Under the pieces are notes generated by a model that did not search any database, was not told the origin of the DNA, and saw only the letters and a list, made by a program, of their open reading frames with translations. Of a stretch of DNA of 64,000 bases, positions 53,990 through 63,841 are shown piece by piece. Position numbers and translations under genes: made by a program. Position 1 is the first letter of the stretch; every line of letters begins with the position of its first letter. Source of the stretch: Sphingorhabdus pulchriflava (lineage in GTDB: Bacteria; Pseudomonadota; Alphaproteobacteria; Sphingomonadales; Sphingomonadaceae); assembly GCF_003367235.1 (NCBI RefSeq), contig NZ_QRGP01000002.1:622595-686594 (forward strand), written 5' to 3'.

Positions 53990-56848
53990 ATGATTACAGA
54001 TTATCACTCAAAATACTTGGCCAGCGATCTTGTTCGGCGGAGGTCATCCGACAGCAACGATAAGCTGGCGGTAGCAGTCGCTGGCGCGCAGGTGGATATG
54101 AACCCGCATCAAGTTGATGCGGCCCTGTTCGCGTTCGCTTCTCCCTTGTCGAAAGGGGCATTGCTCGCTGATGAGGTCGGTCTTGGAAAGACCATTGAAG
54201 CGGGCCTGGTCATTTCCCAACGCTGGGCCGAGGGCAAACGGCGCGTGTTGATCATCGCTCCGTCCAATCTGCGTAAGCAGTGGTATCAGGAATTGAACGA
54301 AAAGTTCTTCATTCCCTGCTCCATCATTGAATCGAAGTCATACAACGCCGCCGTCAAGGCAGGCGATTTCCGACCGTTCGACATGAATGGCAGTGTCGTG
54401 ATCTGCTCCTACCAGTTTGCCCGAAACAAGGCGGCAGACGTGCATTCCACGCCGTGGGATCTCGTCGTTATCGACGAAGCTCATCGGCTGCGGAACGTCT
54501 ATAAGCCGTCGAATGTGATCGCCAACACGCTGAAGATGGCCCTGGCGGAGCGGCACAAACTCTTGCTGACGGCGACGCCGCTGCAAAACTCACTGCTTGA
54601 ACTGTTCGGACTTGTCAGCTTCATCGACGAACATACGTTCGGCGATTTGAAGAGCTTTCGCGAGCAATTCGCCAATCTGTCGCAGGAACGCACCTTCGAG
54701 ATTCTGCGCGAGAGGTTGCGGCCGGTTTGTCACCGGACGCTTCGTCGGCAGGTGACAGCCTATGTCCCCTACACCAAGCGTCATGCGATTTTGGAGGAGT
54801 TCAGCCCGGACGACGCGGAAGATCGGCTCTATAATCTCGTGACCGAGTATTTGCAGCGCGAGAATCTCCAAGCGCTGCCCCCCAGCCAACGGTCGTTGAT
54901 GACGCTCGTTCTGCGCAAGCTGCTTGCTTCATCCACTTTCGCGATTGCGGGAGCATTGCAGTCGATTTCCAACCGGCTCCAGAAGCGGTTGGATCAGGCC
55001 CGCCCTCCACAGTCACTCGTCGATGAACTCGACGAGGACTATGAAACCCTTGCCGAGACGGCCGAAGAATGGGCCGATGACGACGTCGAACCGCTTACCG
55101 AAGCAGATCAACGCGCGCTCGAAACCGAGATCGCCGAGCTGCGCGACTTTGCCGCTCTCGCGGCCTCCATCGAGCAAAACGCGAAGGGCAAGGCGCTTCT
55201 GAAAGCCCTTGAAGTCGGCTTCGCCAAGGCGCGCGATTTGGGTGCCGATGAAAAGGCGATCATCTTCACTGAATCGCGTCGCACCCAATCCTATCTGCTG
55301 CGGGTTCTGGCCGACAGCCCGTTCGCCGACCGAATCGTCCTATTCAACGGCACCAACACAGATGACGAGTCGAAGGCGATCTACCGTGAATGGTTGTCCC
55401 GCCACGAAGGTTCGGATCGTGTAACGGGGTCCAGAACCGCCGATATGCGCTCCGCGCTGGTCGATTATTTCCGCGAGCAGGGCCGGATAATGATCGCCAC
55501 CGAGGCCGGTGCAGAGGGCATCAATCTTCAATTTTGCTCGATGGTCGTGAACTACGACCTACCGTGGAATCCGCAACGTATCGAGCAGCGCATCGGGCGC
55601 TGTCATCGTTACGGCCAGAAGCACGATGTCGTCGTCGTCAATTTCCTGAATCGGAAGAACGAAGCCGACCAGCGCGTTTATCAATTGCTTTCCGAGAAAT
55701 TCGAGCTGTTCGAGGGCGTGTTCGGCGCGAGCGACGAAGTGCTAGGTGCAATTGAATCGGGCGTCGATTTCGAGAAGCGGATCGCCGGTATCTACCAGCA
55801 GTGCCGCCAGACCGACGAGATCAAGTCCGCGTTCGACGAACTCCAGCTCGAACTCACCCTTGAGATCAATGAGGCGATGACTCACGCACGGCGCAAGCTG
55901 CTTGAGAATTTCGATGACGAGGTGCGCGAGAAGCTCAAGATGCGCAATGCCGACACGAACTTGCACCTCAGCCAGTTCGAGCGGCAGTTGATGAAATTGG
56001 CGGCGCATGAGCTGGACGGTGATGCCGACTTCATCGACTCATCTTCGTTCCGGCTCAATGCCGTTCCGCATTGGCTTTCGGGCGAGGGCGTTCCCACCGG
56101 CCTGTATGAATTGCCGCGCCGCACCGGCGACGCGCATCTGTTCCGCGTCAATCATCCGCTCGGTCAGGCCATCGTTGCCCGCGCGCAATCGCGCGACCTG
56201 CCCGTTGTCGAGATCGCCTTCGATTATTCAGGGCATGAAGGGCGCATTTCCCAAATCGAACTACTGAAAGGCCAATCGGGCTGGCTCGCAGCGTCGATGC
56301 TTTCGGTCGAGGCGTTGGGCCAGAGTGAGGATCACCTGTTGCTCGCGGGAACGACCGACGACGGCACGGTGCTCAGCGCCGAGGCGACCTCGCGGATGAT
56401 GACGATCGCCGGCAATGTCACTGGATCGGCCACGGAGCCCGATACGGTCGCCGCCGCGCTTGGGCAGTCGCTGGCGGAGCAACAGGCCCGCATCCGGCGC
56501 GACATATCCGAACGCAATGCTCGTTTCTTCGAGATCGAGGCCAACAAGCTCGATGGATGGGCGGACGATTTGAAAGTCGGCCTGGAGCGGGAGCTGAAGG
56601 AGCTTGATCGCCAGATCAAGGAAGCCCGCCGCGCCGCCACCCTGGCGCAAACGCTGGAAGACAAGCTGGCGGGGCAAAAGGCGGTCAAGGCGCTCGAAAC
56701 CGAACGCTCGAACAAGCGCCGTTCGTTGTTCGACGCGCAGGATAAGATCGACGAGCAGCGGGCGGTGTTGATTTCCCAGATCGAGGGTAAGCTGGAACAG
56801 AGCGCGGAGACCAAGCCGCTGTTTACGATCCGGTGGAGTGTGAAATGA
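53990..56848 (+). CDS. SNF2-type helicase of the defence operon
   Basis: 952 aa from ATG 53990. Helicase motif I is DEVGLGKTIEAG (Lys 67), motif II VIDEAHRLRN (about 161), motif III LTATPLQNSLLELFG, and motif VI QRIGRCHRYGQ (about 540), the Q-x2-x-R-x-HR-G pattern of SNF2/RapA-like translocases. Residues 830-950 form a charged coiled coil. The group moves along double-stranded DNA and is frequent in phage-defence systems. Its stop overlaps the next gene (ATGA), and it is first in the five-gene operon. Confidence 0.92.
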   Translation: MITDYHSKYLASDLVRRRSSDSNDKLAVAVAGAQVDMNPHQVDAALFAFASPLSKGALLADEVGLGKTIEAGLVISQRWAEGKRRVLIIAPSNLRKQWYQELNEKFFIPCSIIESKSYNAAVKAGDFRPFDMNGSVVICSYQFARNKAADVHSTPWDLVVIDEAHRLRNVYKPSNVIANTLKMALAERHKLLLTATPLQNSLLELFGLVSFIDEHTFGDLKSFREQFANLSQERTFEILRERLRPVCHRTLRRQVTAYVPYTKRHAILEEFSPDDAEDRLYNLVTEYLQRENLQALPPSQRSLMTLVLRKLLASSTFAIAGALQSISNRLQKRLDQARPPQSLVDELDEDYETLAETAEEWADDDVEPLTEADQRALETEIAELRDFAALAASIEQNAKGKALLKALEVGFAKARDLGADEKAIIFTESRRTQSYLLRVLADSPFADRIVLFNGTNTDDESKAIYREWLSRHEGSDRVTGSRTADMRSALVDYFREQGRIMIATEAGAEGINLQFCSMVVNYDLPWNPQRIEQRIGRCHRYGQKHDVVVVNFLNRKNEADQRVYQLLSEKFELFEGVFGASDEVLGAIESGVDFEKRIAGIYQQCRQTDEIKSAFDELQLELTLEINEAMTHARRKLLENFDDEVREKLKMRNADTNLHLSQFERQLMKLAAHELDGDADFIDSSSFRLNAVPHWLSGEGVPTGLYELPRRTGDAHLFRVNHPLGQAIVARAQSRDLPVVEIAFDYSGHEGRISQIELLKGQSGWLAASMLSVEALGQSEDHLLLAGTTDDGTVLSAEATSRMMTIAGNVTGSATEPDTVAAALGQSLAEQQARIRRDISERNARFFEIEANKLDGWADDLKVGLERELKELDRQIKEARRAATLAQTLEDKLAGQKAVKALETERSNKRRSLFDAQDKIDEQRAVLISQIEGKLEQSAETKPLFTIRWSVK

Positions 56849-57030
56849 GCGATGATGCAGTGCCATCGGCAAAGTTGGCCGAGCTGACCGTGGATCAATT
56901 GATCCAGTCTGGCCTGATCCGTGCGGAGAAGCGGGATTCCGTAATTGCCAAGATCGCCGCCGGGCAGATGAAGGGTGAAGATTGGCGGCTGGAAATTGAC
57001 TTGAGTGCCGAAAAGGCAGGTGAGGCATGA
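56845..57030 (+). CDS. 61-aa protein of the defence operon, unknown function
   Basis: ATGA overlaps tie it to both neighbours. The protein is helical: LAELTVDQLIQSGLIRAEKRDSVIAKIAAGQMKGEDW. There are no membrane segment, cysteines or known motif. Its placement between helicase and ATPase suggests a bridging or regulatory subunit, which is inference. Confidence 0.6.
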   Translation: MSDDAVPSAKLAELTVDQLIQSGLIRAEKRDSVIAKIAAGQMKGEDWRLEIDLSAEKAGEA

Positions 57031-59345
57031 CCGTGGCGCCCCTAAAATCCCTCACGCTGACGGCGTTTCGTGGTGCTTCCGAAACCTTCAAGCTGGACTT
57101 CGAGCCGAAGACGAAGCTGACCATCGTCTATGGTGAGAATGGCACCGGCAAGACGACCATCTGCGATGCGTTCGAGGTTCTCGCAAAGGGAGAGGCAGGG
57201 TCGCTCAAGGACAAGGGAATCGATGCGACCCGGCATAAATACCTGAATAGTGCGAAGAAGAAGCCAGAGGACTTGGCGGTTTCGCTGGAAACCGCGCAGG
57301 GCGCGGCCTGCACCGGCAAGCTGAGCGGCAAAAATGTCATGGTGACGCCGGAATCTGGGCGGCCGCGGCTAGCAATTATGCGTCGCAAGCAGATGCTCGA
57401 TTTCGTCGAAGCGACGCCTGGCGAACGATATACGGCCATCGCCAAGTTTATTGACATAACGGCCTTTGAGCAATCGGAGGCGCACCTAAAGAAACTTGTT
57501 GGCGACCTCGAAGCCGAAAAGGTCGATGCTGGCAAAGAGGTGTTTGGGAGCTACACGGCGCTTGCCGATGTTTATGCTTCGGCAGGCAATGCGCCGGGGC
57601 AAAATCCAGCAGAATGGGCCGCAGAGCTGCTGGCCCAGCCCGAGGGGAATGAGGCTCAGGAACAAGCTGCCGTCGATATGCTTGTCGTTCAGTATCAGGC
57701 GCTGTGCGCTTACCCCGGTCAGCTTCTGGCGCGTGAATCCGTCGTCGCCACGGCGCAGTCGGATTTCGACACGGCCCAAGCGGAAATGGCTGCATCGGCC
57801 AGCGCCGCGACGGCGAGCGCCAATGAACTGGTCGCAGTGCTGGAGGCGGGGCAACACTATCTTGAAGCACATCCCAATACCGATGTTTGCCCCCTATGCG
57901 AAAGCGCCGAGCGGGCCCCCGGATTGGCAACCACGATCAAGGATCGACTCAGTCAGTTTGAAGCGGTCCGCGCGGCGAAGGCCAAACTCGACAAGTGCCG
58001 CTCGACGCTTGATCGGGCCAGCGCGGACTTGGCGCTTCTGCAATCCGGCTATGCGGAAAACCTGACCGGCTATCAGTCGGCCAGGACGGGTTTCGCCTGG
58101 GATCAGAAATACACGTTTCCCGAATCCCTGCCGCCGCAGGCCATCGCGGATTTGCAGGTTTGGCTGGATGCCAACAACGATCTTCATGGCAAGTGGAAGG
58201 ACATCGAAGCATCGTTGCGGCAGGGTAAAGAGCGTCGGGAAAACGCGGGACGCGCACTGCAACGCTACAACGATAACACGGCAAAGGTTGCCGAACTCGG
58301 CGCGCTTATCCCAAAACTGGAGCAAGCCTATGCGCTGGTGAAAAGCCAGCGGCAGGCTTTTACCGACAACATCATCGCCGAAATCGCGGCGAAGGTCGGT
58401 GAGCTGTATGAGAAAGTCCATAAGGGCGAGGGCAAGGACAAGATCGCGCTGGCAATTGACCATGCGAAGCGCGCTTCGATTGACCTGAACGCGGAATTTT
58501 CCGGGCAAGACGCGCCGCCGCAAGCCTATTTCAGCCAGTCGCACCTCGACACGCTCGGACTTTGCATCTTTCTCGCATTGGCGTTGCGGGAGAAGCCCGA
58601 TGAAACCGTGCTGATCCTGGATGACGTGCTAGGCAGTGTCGATGAACCGCATGTCGATCGGGTGATTGAGATGATCTGCGCGACGACGAAGGAATTTCGT
58701 CACACGCTTATCACCACGCACTACGGGCCTTGGCGGCACAAATATCGCTGGGGAATGATCAAGGGCGTCCATCCCTGCCAGTTCGTGCATCTGCTCGGCA
58801 CCGGGCTTGATGGTGTGATTCAAGCGACCGGATCAATTCCCGAAACCGAACGCCTGCGAGCGATGACGCTCCAACAGCCGCAAGACCTGCAAGCCATTGT
58901 CGGGAAGGCGGGTGTGGTTCTGGAGGCGCTGCTGATCTTCGTGGCTGAACGCTATGCGTGCCGATTGCCGTTCAAACCGAACGGCAGGCACGCGCTTGGG
59001 GATTTGTTGCCCTACGTCAAAGGCAAATTGCGAGACGAGCTGCATATCGAAATCGTCGAGAGCGACGGGACGACCGTGACCGTCAAAGACAAGATCCAAT
59101 TCAAGCCGATCCTGGACGAAATTTCCGCCATCGTGACCGTGCGCAACGAAGTCGGTGCGCATTTCAACACCGATGGGTTTGACGTTCCCGATGCGAAGGC
59201 GCTGGCCTTTGCCAATCACGTCATGGCGCTGGCGGACGCCATGATCTGCCCCGATCATGGCTGGCCGACGAGCGACCGATCCGGCGATCATTGGGCGAAC
59301 AGCGGCGGAACGCGCCGGATGCGCCCCCTGAAGGAACCCAAATAG
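57027..59345 (+). CDS. Rad50-like ATPase with zinc hook and C-terminal HEPN-like motif
   Basis: 772 aa. GENGTGKTT (36-44) is Walker A of the ABC/SMC-type ATPases. Coiled-coil arms meet at C288-P-L-C291, a Rad50-type zinc hook, and ILDDVLGSVDEPHVDR (about 530) is Walker B plus the D-loop. The last 170 residues read VVLEALLIFVAERYAC, ALGDLLPYVKGKL, and R706-N-E-V-G-A-H712, matching the R-x4-6-H motif of HEPN RNase domains. This layout resembles RloC/PrrC-type anticodon nucleases, which pair with restriction-modification loci. The RNase role is inference; the ATPase is certain. Confidence 0.8.
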   Translation: MTVAPLKSLTLTAFRGASETFKLDFEPKTKLTIVYGENGTGKTTICDAFEVLAKGEAGSLKDKGIDATRHKYLNSAKKKPEDLAVSLETAQGAACTGKLSGKNVMVTPESGRPRLAIMRRKQMLDFVEATPGERYTAIAKFIDITAFEQSEAHLKKLVGDLEAEKVDAGKEVFGSYTALADVYASAGNAPGQNPAEWAAELLAQPEGNEAQEQAAVDMLVVQYQALCAYPGQLLARESVVATAQSDFDTAQAEMAASASAATASANELVAVLEAGQHYLEAHPNTDVCPLCESAERAPGLATTIKDRLSQFEAVRAAKAKLDKCRSTLDRASADLALLQSGYAENLTGYQSARTGFAWDQKYTFPESLPPQAIADLQVWLDANNDLHGKWKDIEASLRQGKERRENAGRALQRYNDNTAKVAELGALIPKLEQAYALVKSQRQAFTDNIIAEIAAKVGELYEKVHKGEGKDKIALAIDHAKRASIDLNAEFSGQDAPPQAYFSQSHLDTLGLCIFLALALREKPDETVLILDDVLGSVDEPHVDRVIEMICATTKEFRHTLITTHYGPWRHKYRWGMIKGVHPCQFVHLLGTGLDGVIQATGSIPETERLRAMTLQQPQDLQAIVGKAGVVLEALLIFVAERYACRLPFKPNGRHALGDLLPYVKGKLRDELHIEIVESDGTTVTVKDKIQFKPILDEISAIVTVRNEVGAHFNTDGFDVPDAKALAFANHVMALADAMICPDHGWPTSDRSGDHWANSGGTRRMRPLKEPK

Positions 59346-59352
59346 GCACCCC

Positions 59353-60990
59353 ATGACCAAAAAACAGAAACTCGAACTAACATGGGTGGGGAAGGAGAAC
59401 CGGCCCCGGCTGGAGCCGCGTATCCTGATCGAAGACCCGGCGAAGAGCTATCACGCCGCCGCGCGGGTTTCGGATGCAGACATTTTCGACAATGTGCTGA
59501 TCCACGGCGACAATCTGCTCGCGCTCAAGGCGCTGGAGGCGGATTATGCGGGCAAGGTGAAGTGCGTCTTCATCGACCCGCCCTACAACACCGGCAGCGC
59601 CTTTACCCATTATGATGATGGGCTGGAGCATTCGATCTGGCTGGGCCTGATGCGCGACCGGCTGGAGATCATCCGCCGCTTGCTGTCAGATGATGGCTCG
59701 CTGTGGATCACCATCGACGACAATGAAGCGCACTACCTGAAAGTGCTGTGCGACGAGATTTTTGGCCGACCGAACTTCGTTGCGAGTGCCGTCTGGCAAA
59801 AACGATATTCGCGGGAAAACCGCGAGGCGATTGGCGATGCACATGACTACGTTCTGATTTACGCCAAAGAATCGTTGCGGTTTAAGCGCGTCAGAAATCG
59901 GGTTCCGATGACTGAAGCGCAGGAGAAGATTTACAAAAACCCGAATAACCATCCGAGGGGGCGATGGCGCGGAATCCCGATGACCGCCCAGGGTTATCGA
60001 CCAAATCAGATGTATGAGATCGTTGCCCCTGGCGGTGCAGTTCATGTGCCGCCCGAAGGGCGCTGTTGGTCAACTATCGAGCCCGAATTTAAGAAGCTGC
60101 TCGATGAAGGGCGCATTTATTTCGGCAAGGATGGTAACAGTCAGCCAAACATAATCAGGTTCCTCGATGAAGTCGAAGGACTTGTGCCTTGGACGTGGTG
60201 GCCTCATGAGGAAGTCGGTCACACCGACGAAGCCATGAAGGAAATGCACGGCATTTACGGGAAGGCTGACCCATTCCCGACCCCCAAGCCGGAAAGGCTC
60301 ATCAACCGCATTTTGCACATCGCCACCAACCCCGGCGATCTTGTTCTCGATTCCTTTGCCGGCTCCGGCACCACGGGCGCTGTAGCGCATAAGATGGGCC
60401 GTCGCTGGATCATGGTCGAGCTGGGGGACCATTGCACCTCGCATATCGTGCCGCGCTTGCAGCAGGTCATCGACGGCAGCGATCAGGGTGGCATCAGCAA
60501 GTCGGCTGAGTGGAAGGGCGGCGGCGGATTCCGCTATTACGAGCTGGCACCCTCTTTGCTCGAAACCGACAAATGGGGCCGGGAGGTCATCAGCCGCGAG
60601 TATGACGCCGCCATGCTGGCGCAGGCTTTGTGCAAGCTGGAGGGCTTTACCTATGCGCCGAGCGATAGCGTTTATTGGCAGCAGGGCCATTCGTCCGAAA
60701 CCGACTTCCTCTATGTCACCACGCAGACCCTGGGGCCGGAGGAACTGGCTGCGCTGTCCGAGGATGTCGGCGAAGGTCGTTCACTGCTGATCTTGTGCGC
60801 CGCGTTCCGAGGCAATGCCGATCTTTGGCCCAACCTAACTTTGCGCAAAATCCCCAACCACATCCGCAGCAAGTGCGAATGGGGGCATGACGATTATTCG
60901 CTCAACGTCGCCAATCTGCCGATGGCCGAGCCGGAACCCGCGCCGCCACCGCCCGCGCAAGGCGGTCTGTTCGACGGGGAGGACGGCTAA
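59353..60990 (+). CDS. beta-class DNA methyltransferase (type III Mod-like)
   Basis: 545 aa. The catalytic motif D75-P-P-Y78 comes first (FIDPPYNTGSAFTHY), and motif I, D333-SFAGSGTTGAVA with WIMVEL, comes later. This order defines the beta class used by type III Mod subunits and methylates exocyclic adenine (or N4 cytosine). The segment between them (about 100-310) should hold the target-recognition part, with many Arg/Lys. It precedes the Res-like gene and presumably protects self DNA. Confidence 0.92.
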   Translation: MTKKQKLELTWVGKENRPRLEPRILIEDPAKSYHAAARVSDADIFDNVLIHGDNLLALKALEADYAGKVKCVFIDPPYNTGSAFTHYDDGLEHSIWLGLMRDRLEIIRRLLSDDGSLWITIDDNEAHYLKVLCDEIFGRPNFVASAVWQKRYSRENREAIGDAHDYVLIYAKESLRFKRVRNRVPMTEAQEKIYKNPNNHPRGRWRGIPMTAQGYRPNQMYEIVAPGGAVHVPPEGRCWSTIEPEFKKLLDEGRIYFGKDGNSQPNIIRFLDEVEGLVPWTWWPHEEVGHTDEAMKEMHGIYGKADPFPTPKPERLINRILHIATNPGDLVLDSFAGSGTTGAVAHKMGRRWIMVELGDHCTSHIVPRLQQVIDGSDQGGISKSAEWKGGGGFRYYELAPSLLETDKWGREVISREYDAAMLAQALCKLEGFTYAPSDSVYWQQGHSSETDFLYVTTQTLGPEELAALSEDVGEGRSLLILCAAFRGNADLWPNLTLRKIPNHIRSKCEWGHDDYSLNVANLPMAEPEPAPPPPAQGGLFDGEDG

Positions 60991-63683
60991 TGAGCAATCC
61001 TCCGTCGCCCAACCAGCGCCACGTCAACGCGATCTCTGGCCGGTTGAGCCTGCGTCCGCCGCAGCGTCGCAGTCTCGAAATTCTCGATCGCGTGACCGAG
61101 ATCGTGCCGCCGCATCATGCAACTGACCTTGCCGCCGCGAAGGAGATCATCGCCAGCGAATATCCCGGTGTGGTCGACTTCGAGCGGGACTTCCCCTCGC
61201 TGTGCTTCGCGCTCGCCACCGGCGTCGGCAAGACGCGCCTGATGGGGGCGTTCATCGCCTATTTGAAGATCGCGCATGGCATCAACAACTTCTTCGTGCT
61301 GGCGCCGAACCTCACGATCTACAACAAGCTGATCGCCGACTTCACGCCCAACACTGCCAAATATGTGTTCAAGGGCATCGCCGAGTTCGCCATTTCACCG
61401 CCGGTGCTGACCACCGGCGAAACCTATGAGCGGCAGATCGCCTCGGGCGGCAATCTCTTCCCCACCACGATCAACATCTTCAACATCGCCAAGATTTCGT
61501 CGGAAGTGCGCGGCGGGCGAAGCCCGCGCATCCGCTCCTTCCGCGAGGAGATCGGCGAGAGCTATTTCGACTATCTCGCTGCGCTGCCCGACCTGGTGCT
61601 GTTGATGGACGAATCGCACCGTTACCGCGCGACGGCGGGGATGCGGGCGATCAACGAGTTGAAGCCGGTGCTTGGTCTTGAGCTGACCGCGACGCCTTTC
61701 GTCGAAAGCACGCGCGGGCCAGTCGCGTTCAAGAACGTCATCCTCGACTATCCGCTGGCCCGCGCAATGGAGGATGGCTTCGTCAAGGAACCCGCTGTCG
61801 TCACCCGCAAGGATTTCAATCCGACGGGCAAATTGCCTGAAGCCATCCAGACCATGAAGCTGGAGGACGGCGTTCGCCTCCATGAAAGCGTCAAGGTCGA
61901 TCTGGAAACCTATGCCCGCGAAAACGGCGAGCGGATCGTCAAGCCGTTCGTGCTGGTCATCGCGCGCGACACGACCCATGCGGCGGAATTGATGAAGCTG
62001 ATCCAGTCAGCCGCCTTCTTTGAAGGTCGCTACGCCGACAAGGTGATCCAGGTCGATTCAAGCGTGAAGGAAGAGGAGACGATCGAGAAGCTGTTGACGG
62101 TCGAACACAATGACAATCCGGTCGAGATCGTCATTCACGTCAACATGCTCAAGGAAGGTTGGGACGTCACCAACCTCTACACGATCATCCCGCTTCGCGC
62201 CGCCAATGCGCGGACACTGATCGAACAGAGCATCGGGCGCGGGCTGCGCTTGCCCTACGGCAAGCGTACCGGCGTTGCCGCCGTCGATCGCCTGAACATC
62301 GTCGCGCACGATCGCTTTCAGGAAATCGTTGATGAGGCGAACAACCCAAATTCGTCGATACGGCTGAAACAGCTTGTGCTGGATGAGGCCGACCTTTCGC
62401 GGAAGACCGTGACCGTCGTTGCTTCGCCGACGATCCTGGGCAGCCTTGGCCTGCAATCCGCACCGAGCGTGGATGCAGCCACCGCCTCCGGCCCCGCGCC
62501 GACCCCAGCCTTCACTGACCCGAACGATGTTCGCGTGGCTCAGCTTGCCTATGATGCGTTCCGCAGGCTGGCGCGAGAACCCGCCAAGGTGCCGAGCGTA
62601 TCCTACCTGTCCCGCCCCGAAGTGCTTGAACAGGTCGTGCGCGACGTGCGCAGCCAGTATCAGGCGCCGCAGCTCGAACTCGACGGAATTGCCAAGCCCG
62701 CGCCTGATTTTGAAGCCGTCGCTGCCGCGACGGCGAAATTGATGGAAGCCCGGACGATCGACATTCCACGCATTACCGTCATGCCCAAAGGCGAGGTAAA
62801 AGCGGGCTTCAAGCCGTTCACACTAGACCTGTCCGGGATGCGCTATACCGCGCCGAGTGATGAGCTTTGGGCCAAGCATCTGCGGACGGATCGGGTGGAC
62901 ATCATCGGCTTGTCGCAAGGCAATCTGCTTGAAGACCGGCTTGAGGATTATGTCGTCAGCGGCCTGATCGACTTTTCCGACATCGCCTATGACGAACATG
63001 CCGACCTGCTCTACGAGCTTGCCGGGCAGGTCGTCCGCCACCTGCTATCCTATCTCTCCGAGGAGGATGCGGGACAGGTCTTGTCGTTGCATCAGCGCGA
63101 GATCGCGCGCGCGGTTCACGCGCAGATGCAGGATCATTTCTGGAAAGATGAGGCGGTCGAATATCATCACGAGGTCCGTGAGGGCTTCACCGAACTCAAG
63201 GAAACCGCCTTCACCACATCCCGCGAAGCCCCGCTCGATTACCGGGTGCCTCCTGCCGACAAGAGCAACATGGCGCGGTATCTGTTCGGCGGTTTTGCCA
63301 AATGCCTATCGACGGTGGCGAAATTCCATTCGGATTCCGAACGCAAGCTGGCGGTCATCCTTGAACGCGAGGCGCTGAAATGGCTGCGGCCCGCCAAGGG
63401 CCAATTCCAGATGTATTATCGCAGCGGCCATGACCATCTGGAATATCAGCCCGATTTTGTTGCTGAGACCGAGGATCGAATTCTGATGCTCGAACCCAAG
63501 ATGGCAACGCAGATGCAGGACAAGGATGTTCTGGCGAAGCGCGACGTTGCAATCCAGTGGTGTGCCTGGGCGAGTGAACACGCACGGTCTTACGGCGGAA
63601 AGCCGTGGCAATATGTGCTGATTCCGCACGATGCGATTGCAGAGAATATGACGTTGGATTTTCTTGCAAAGCAGTTTGGCTGA
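60990..63683 (+). CDS. type III Res-like helicase-nuclease
   Basis: 897 aa, start overlapping the methyltransferase stop (TAATG). Helicase motif I is TGVGKTRL (G78-T82), motif II MDESHRYRA (about 207), motif III LTATPFVE, and motif VI SIGRGLRLPYGKR. The C-terminal nuclease has P821-D822...E835-P-K837 in QPDFVAETED and LMLEPK, the PD-ExK active site of Res subunits. It translocates and cuts unmodified DNA with the Mod partner. Length and order are typical of type III Res; a shared subunit role with the SNF2 protein is unproven. Confidence 0.92.
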   Translation: MSNPPSPNQRHVNAISGRLSLRPPQRRSLEILDRVTEIVPPHHATDLAAAKEIIASEYPGVVDFERDFPSLCFALATGVGKTRLMGAFIAYLKIAHGINNFFVLAPNLTIYNKLIADFTPNTAKYVFKGIAEFAISPPVLTTGETYERQIASGGNLFPTTINIFNIAKISSEVRGGRSPRIRSFREEIGESYFDYLAALPDLVLLMDESHRYRATAGMRAINELKPVLGLELTATPFVESTRGPVAFKNVILDYPLARAMEDGFVKEPAVVTRKDFNPTGKLPEAIQTMKLEDGVRLHESVKVDLETYARENGERIVKPFVLVIARDTTHAAELMKLIQSAAFFEGRYADKVIQVDSSVKEEETIEKLLTVEHNDNPVEIVIHVNMLKEGWDVTNLYTIIPLRAANARTLIEQSIGRGLRLPYGKRTGVAAVDRLNIVAHDRFQEIVDEANNPNSSIRLKQLVLDEADLSRKTVTVVASPTILGSLGLQSAPSVDAATASGPAPTPAFTDPNDVRVAQLAYDAFRRLAREPAKVPSVSYLSRPEVLEQVVRDVRSQYQAPQLELDGIAKPAPDFEAVAAATAKLMEARTIDIPRITVMPKGEVKAGFKPFTLDLSGMRYTAPSDELWAKHLRTDRVDIIGLSQGNLLEDRLEDYVVSGLIDFSDIAYDEHADLLYELAGQVVRHLLSYLSEEDAGQVLSLHQREIARAVHAQMQDHFWKDEAVEYHHEVREGFTELKETAFTTSREAPLDYRVPPADKSNMARYLFGGFAKCLSTVAKFHSDSERKLAVILEREALKWLRPAKGQFQMYYRSGHDHLEYQPDFVAETEDRILMLEPKMATQMQDKDVLAKRDVAIQWCAWASEHARSYGGKPWQYVLIPHDAIAENMTLDFLAKQFG

Positions 63684-63841
63684 GGCGTTTCGGCGCTGCC
63701 TGACGGCGACCCGCTCTATGCGCTGCGCGCACCAAGCCTGTAGTCTTGGCCCTTCGGGTGACGATCGGGAGCGTAGGAGCATGAGCGGGATTCTCAAAGG
63801 ACGCACTCTGTCCCGCGCTACGCGCTCCTGAGGGTGCGGCG

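Noticed and set aside
48081..63683. BREX, DISARM or CRISPR-Cas locus
   Set aside because: No PglZ, BrxA/B/C or DUF1998 genes, no Cas genes, no direct-repeat arrays.
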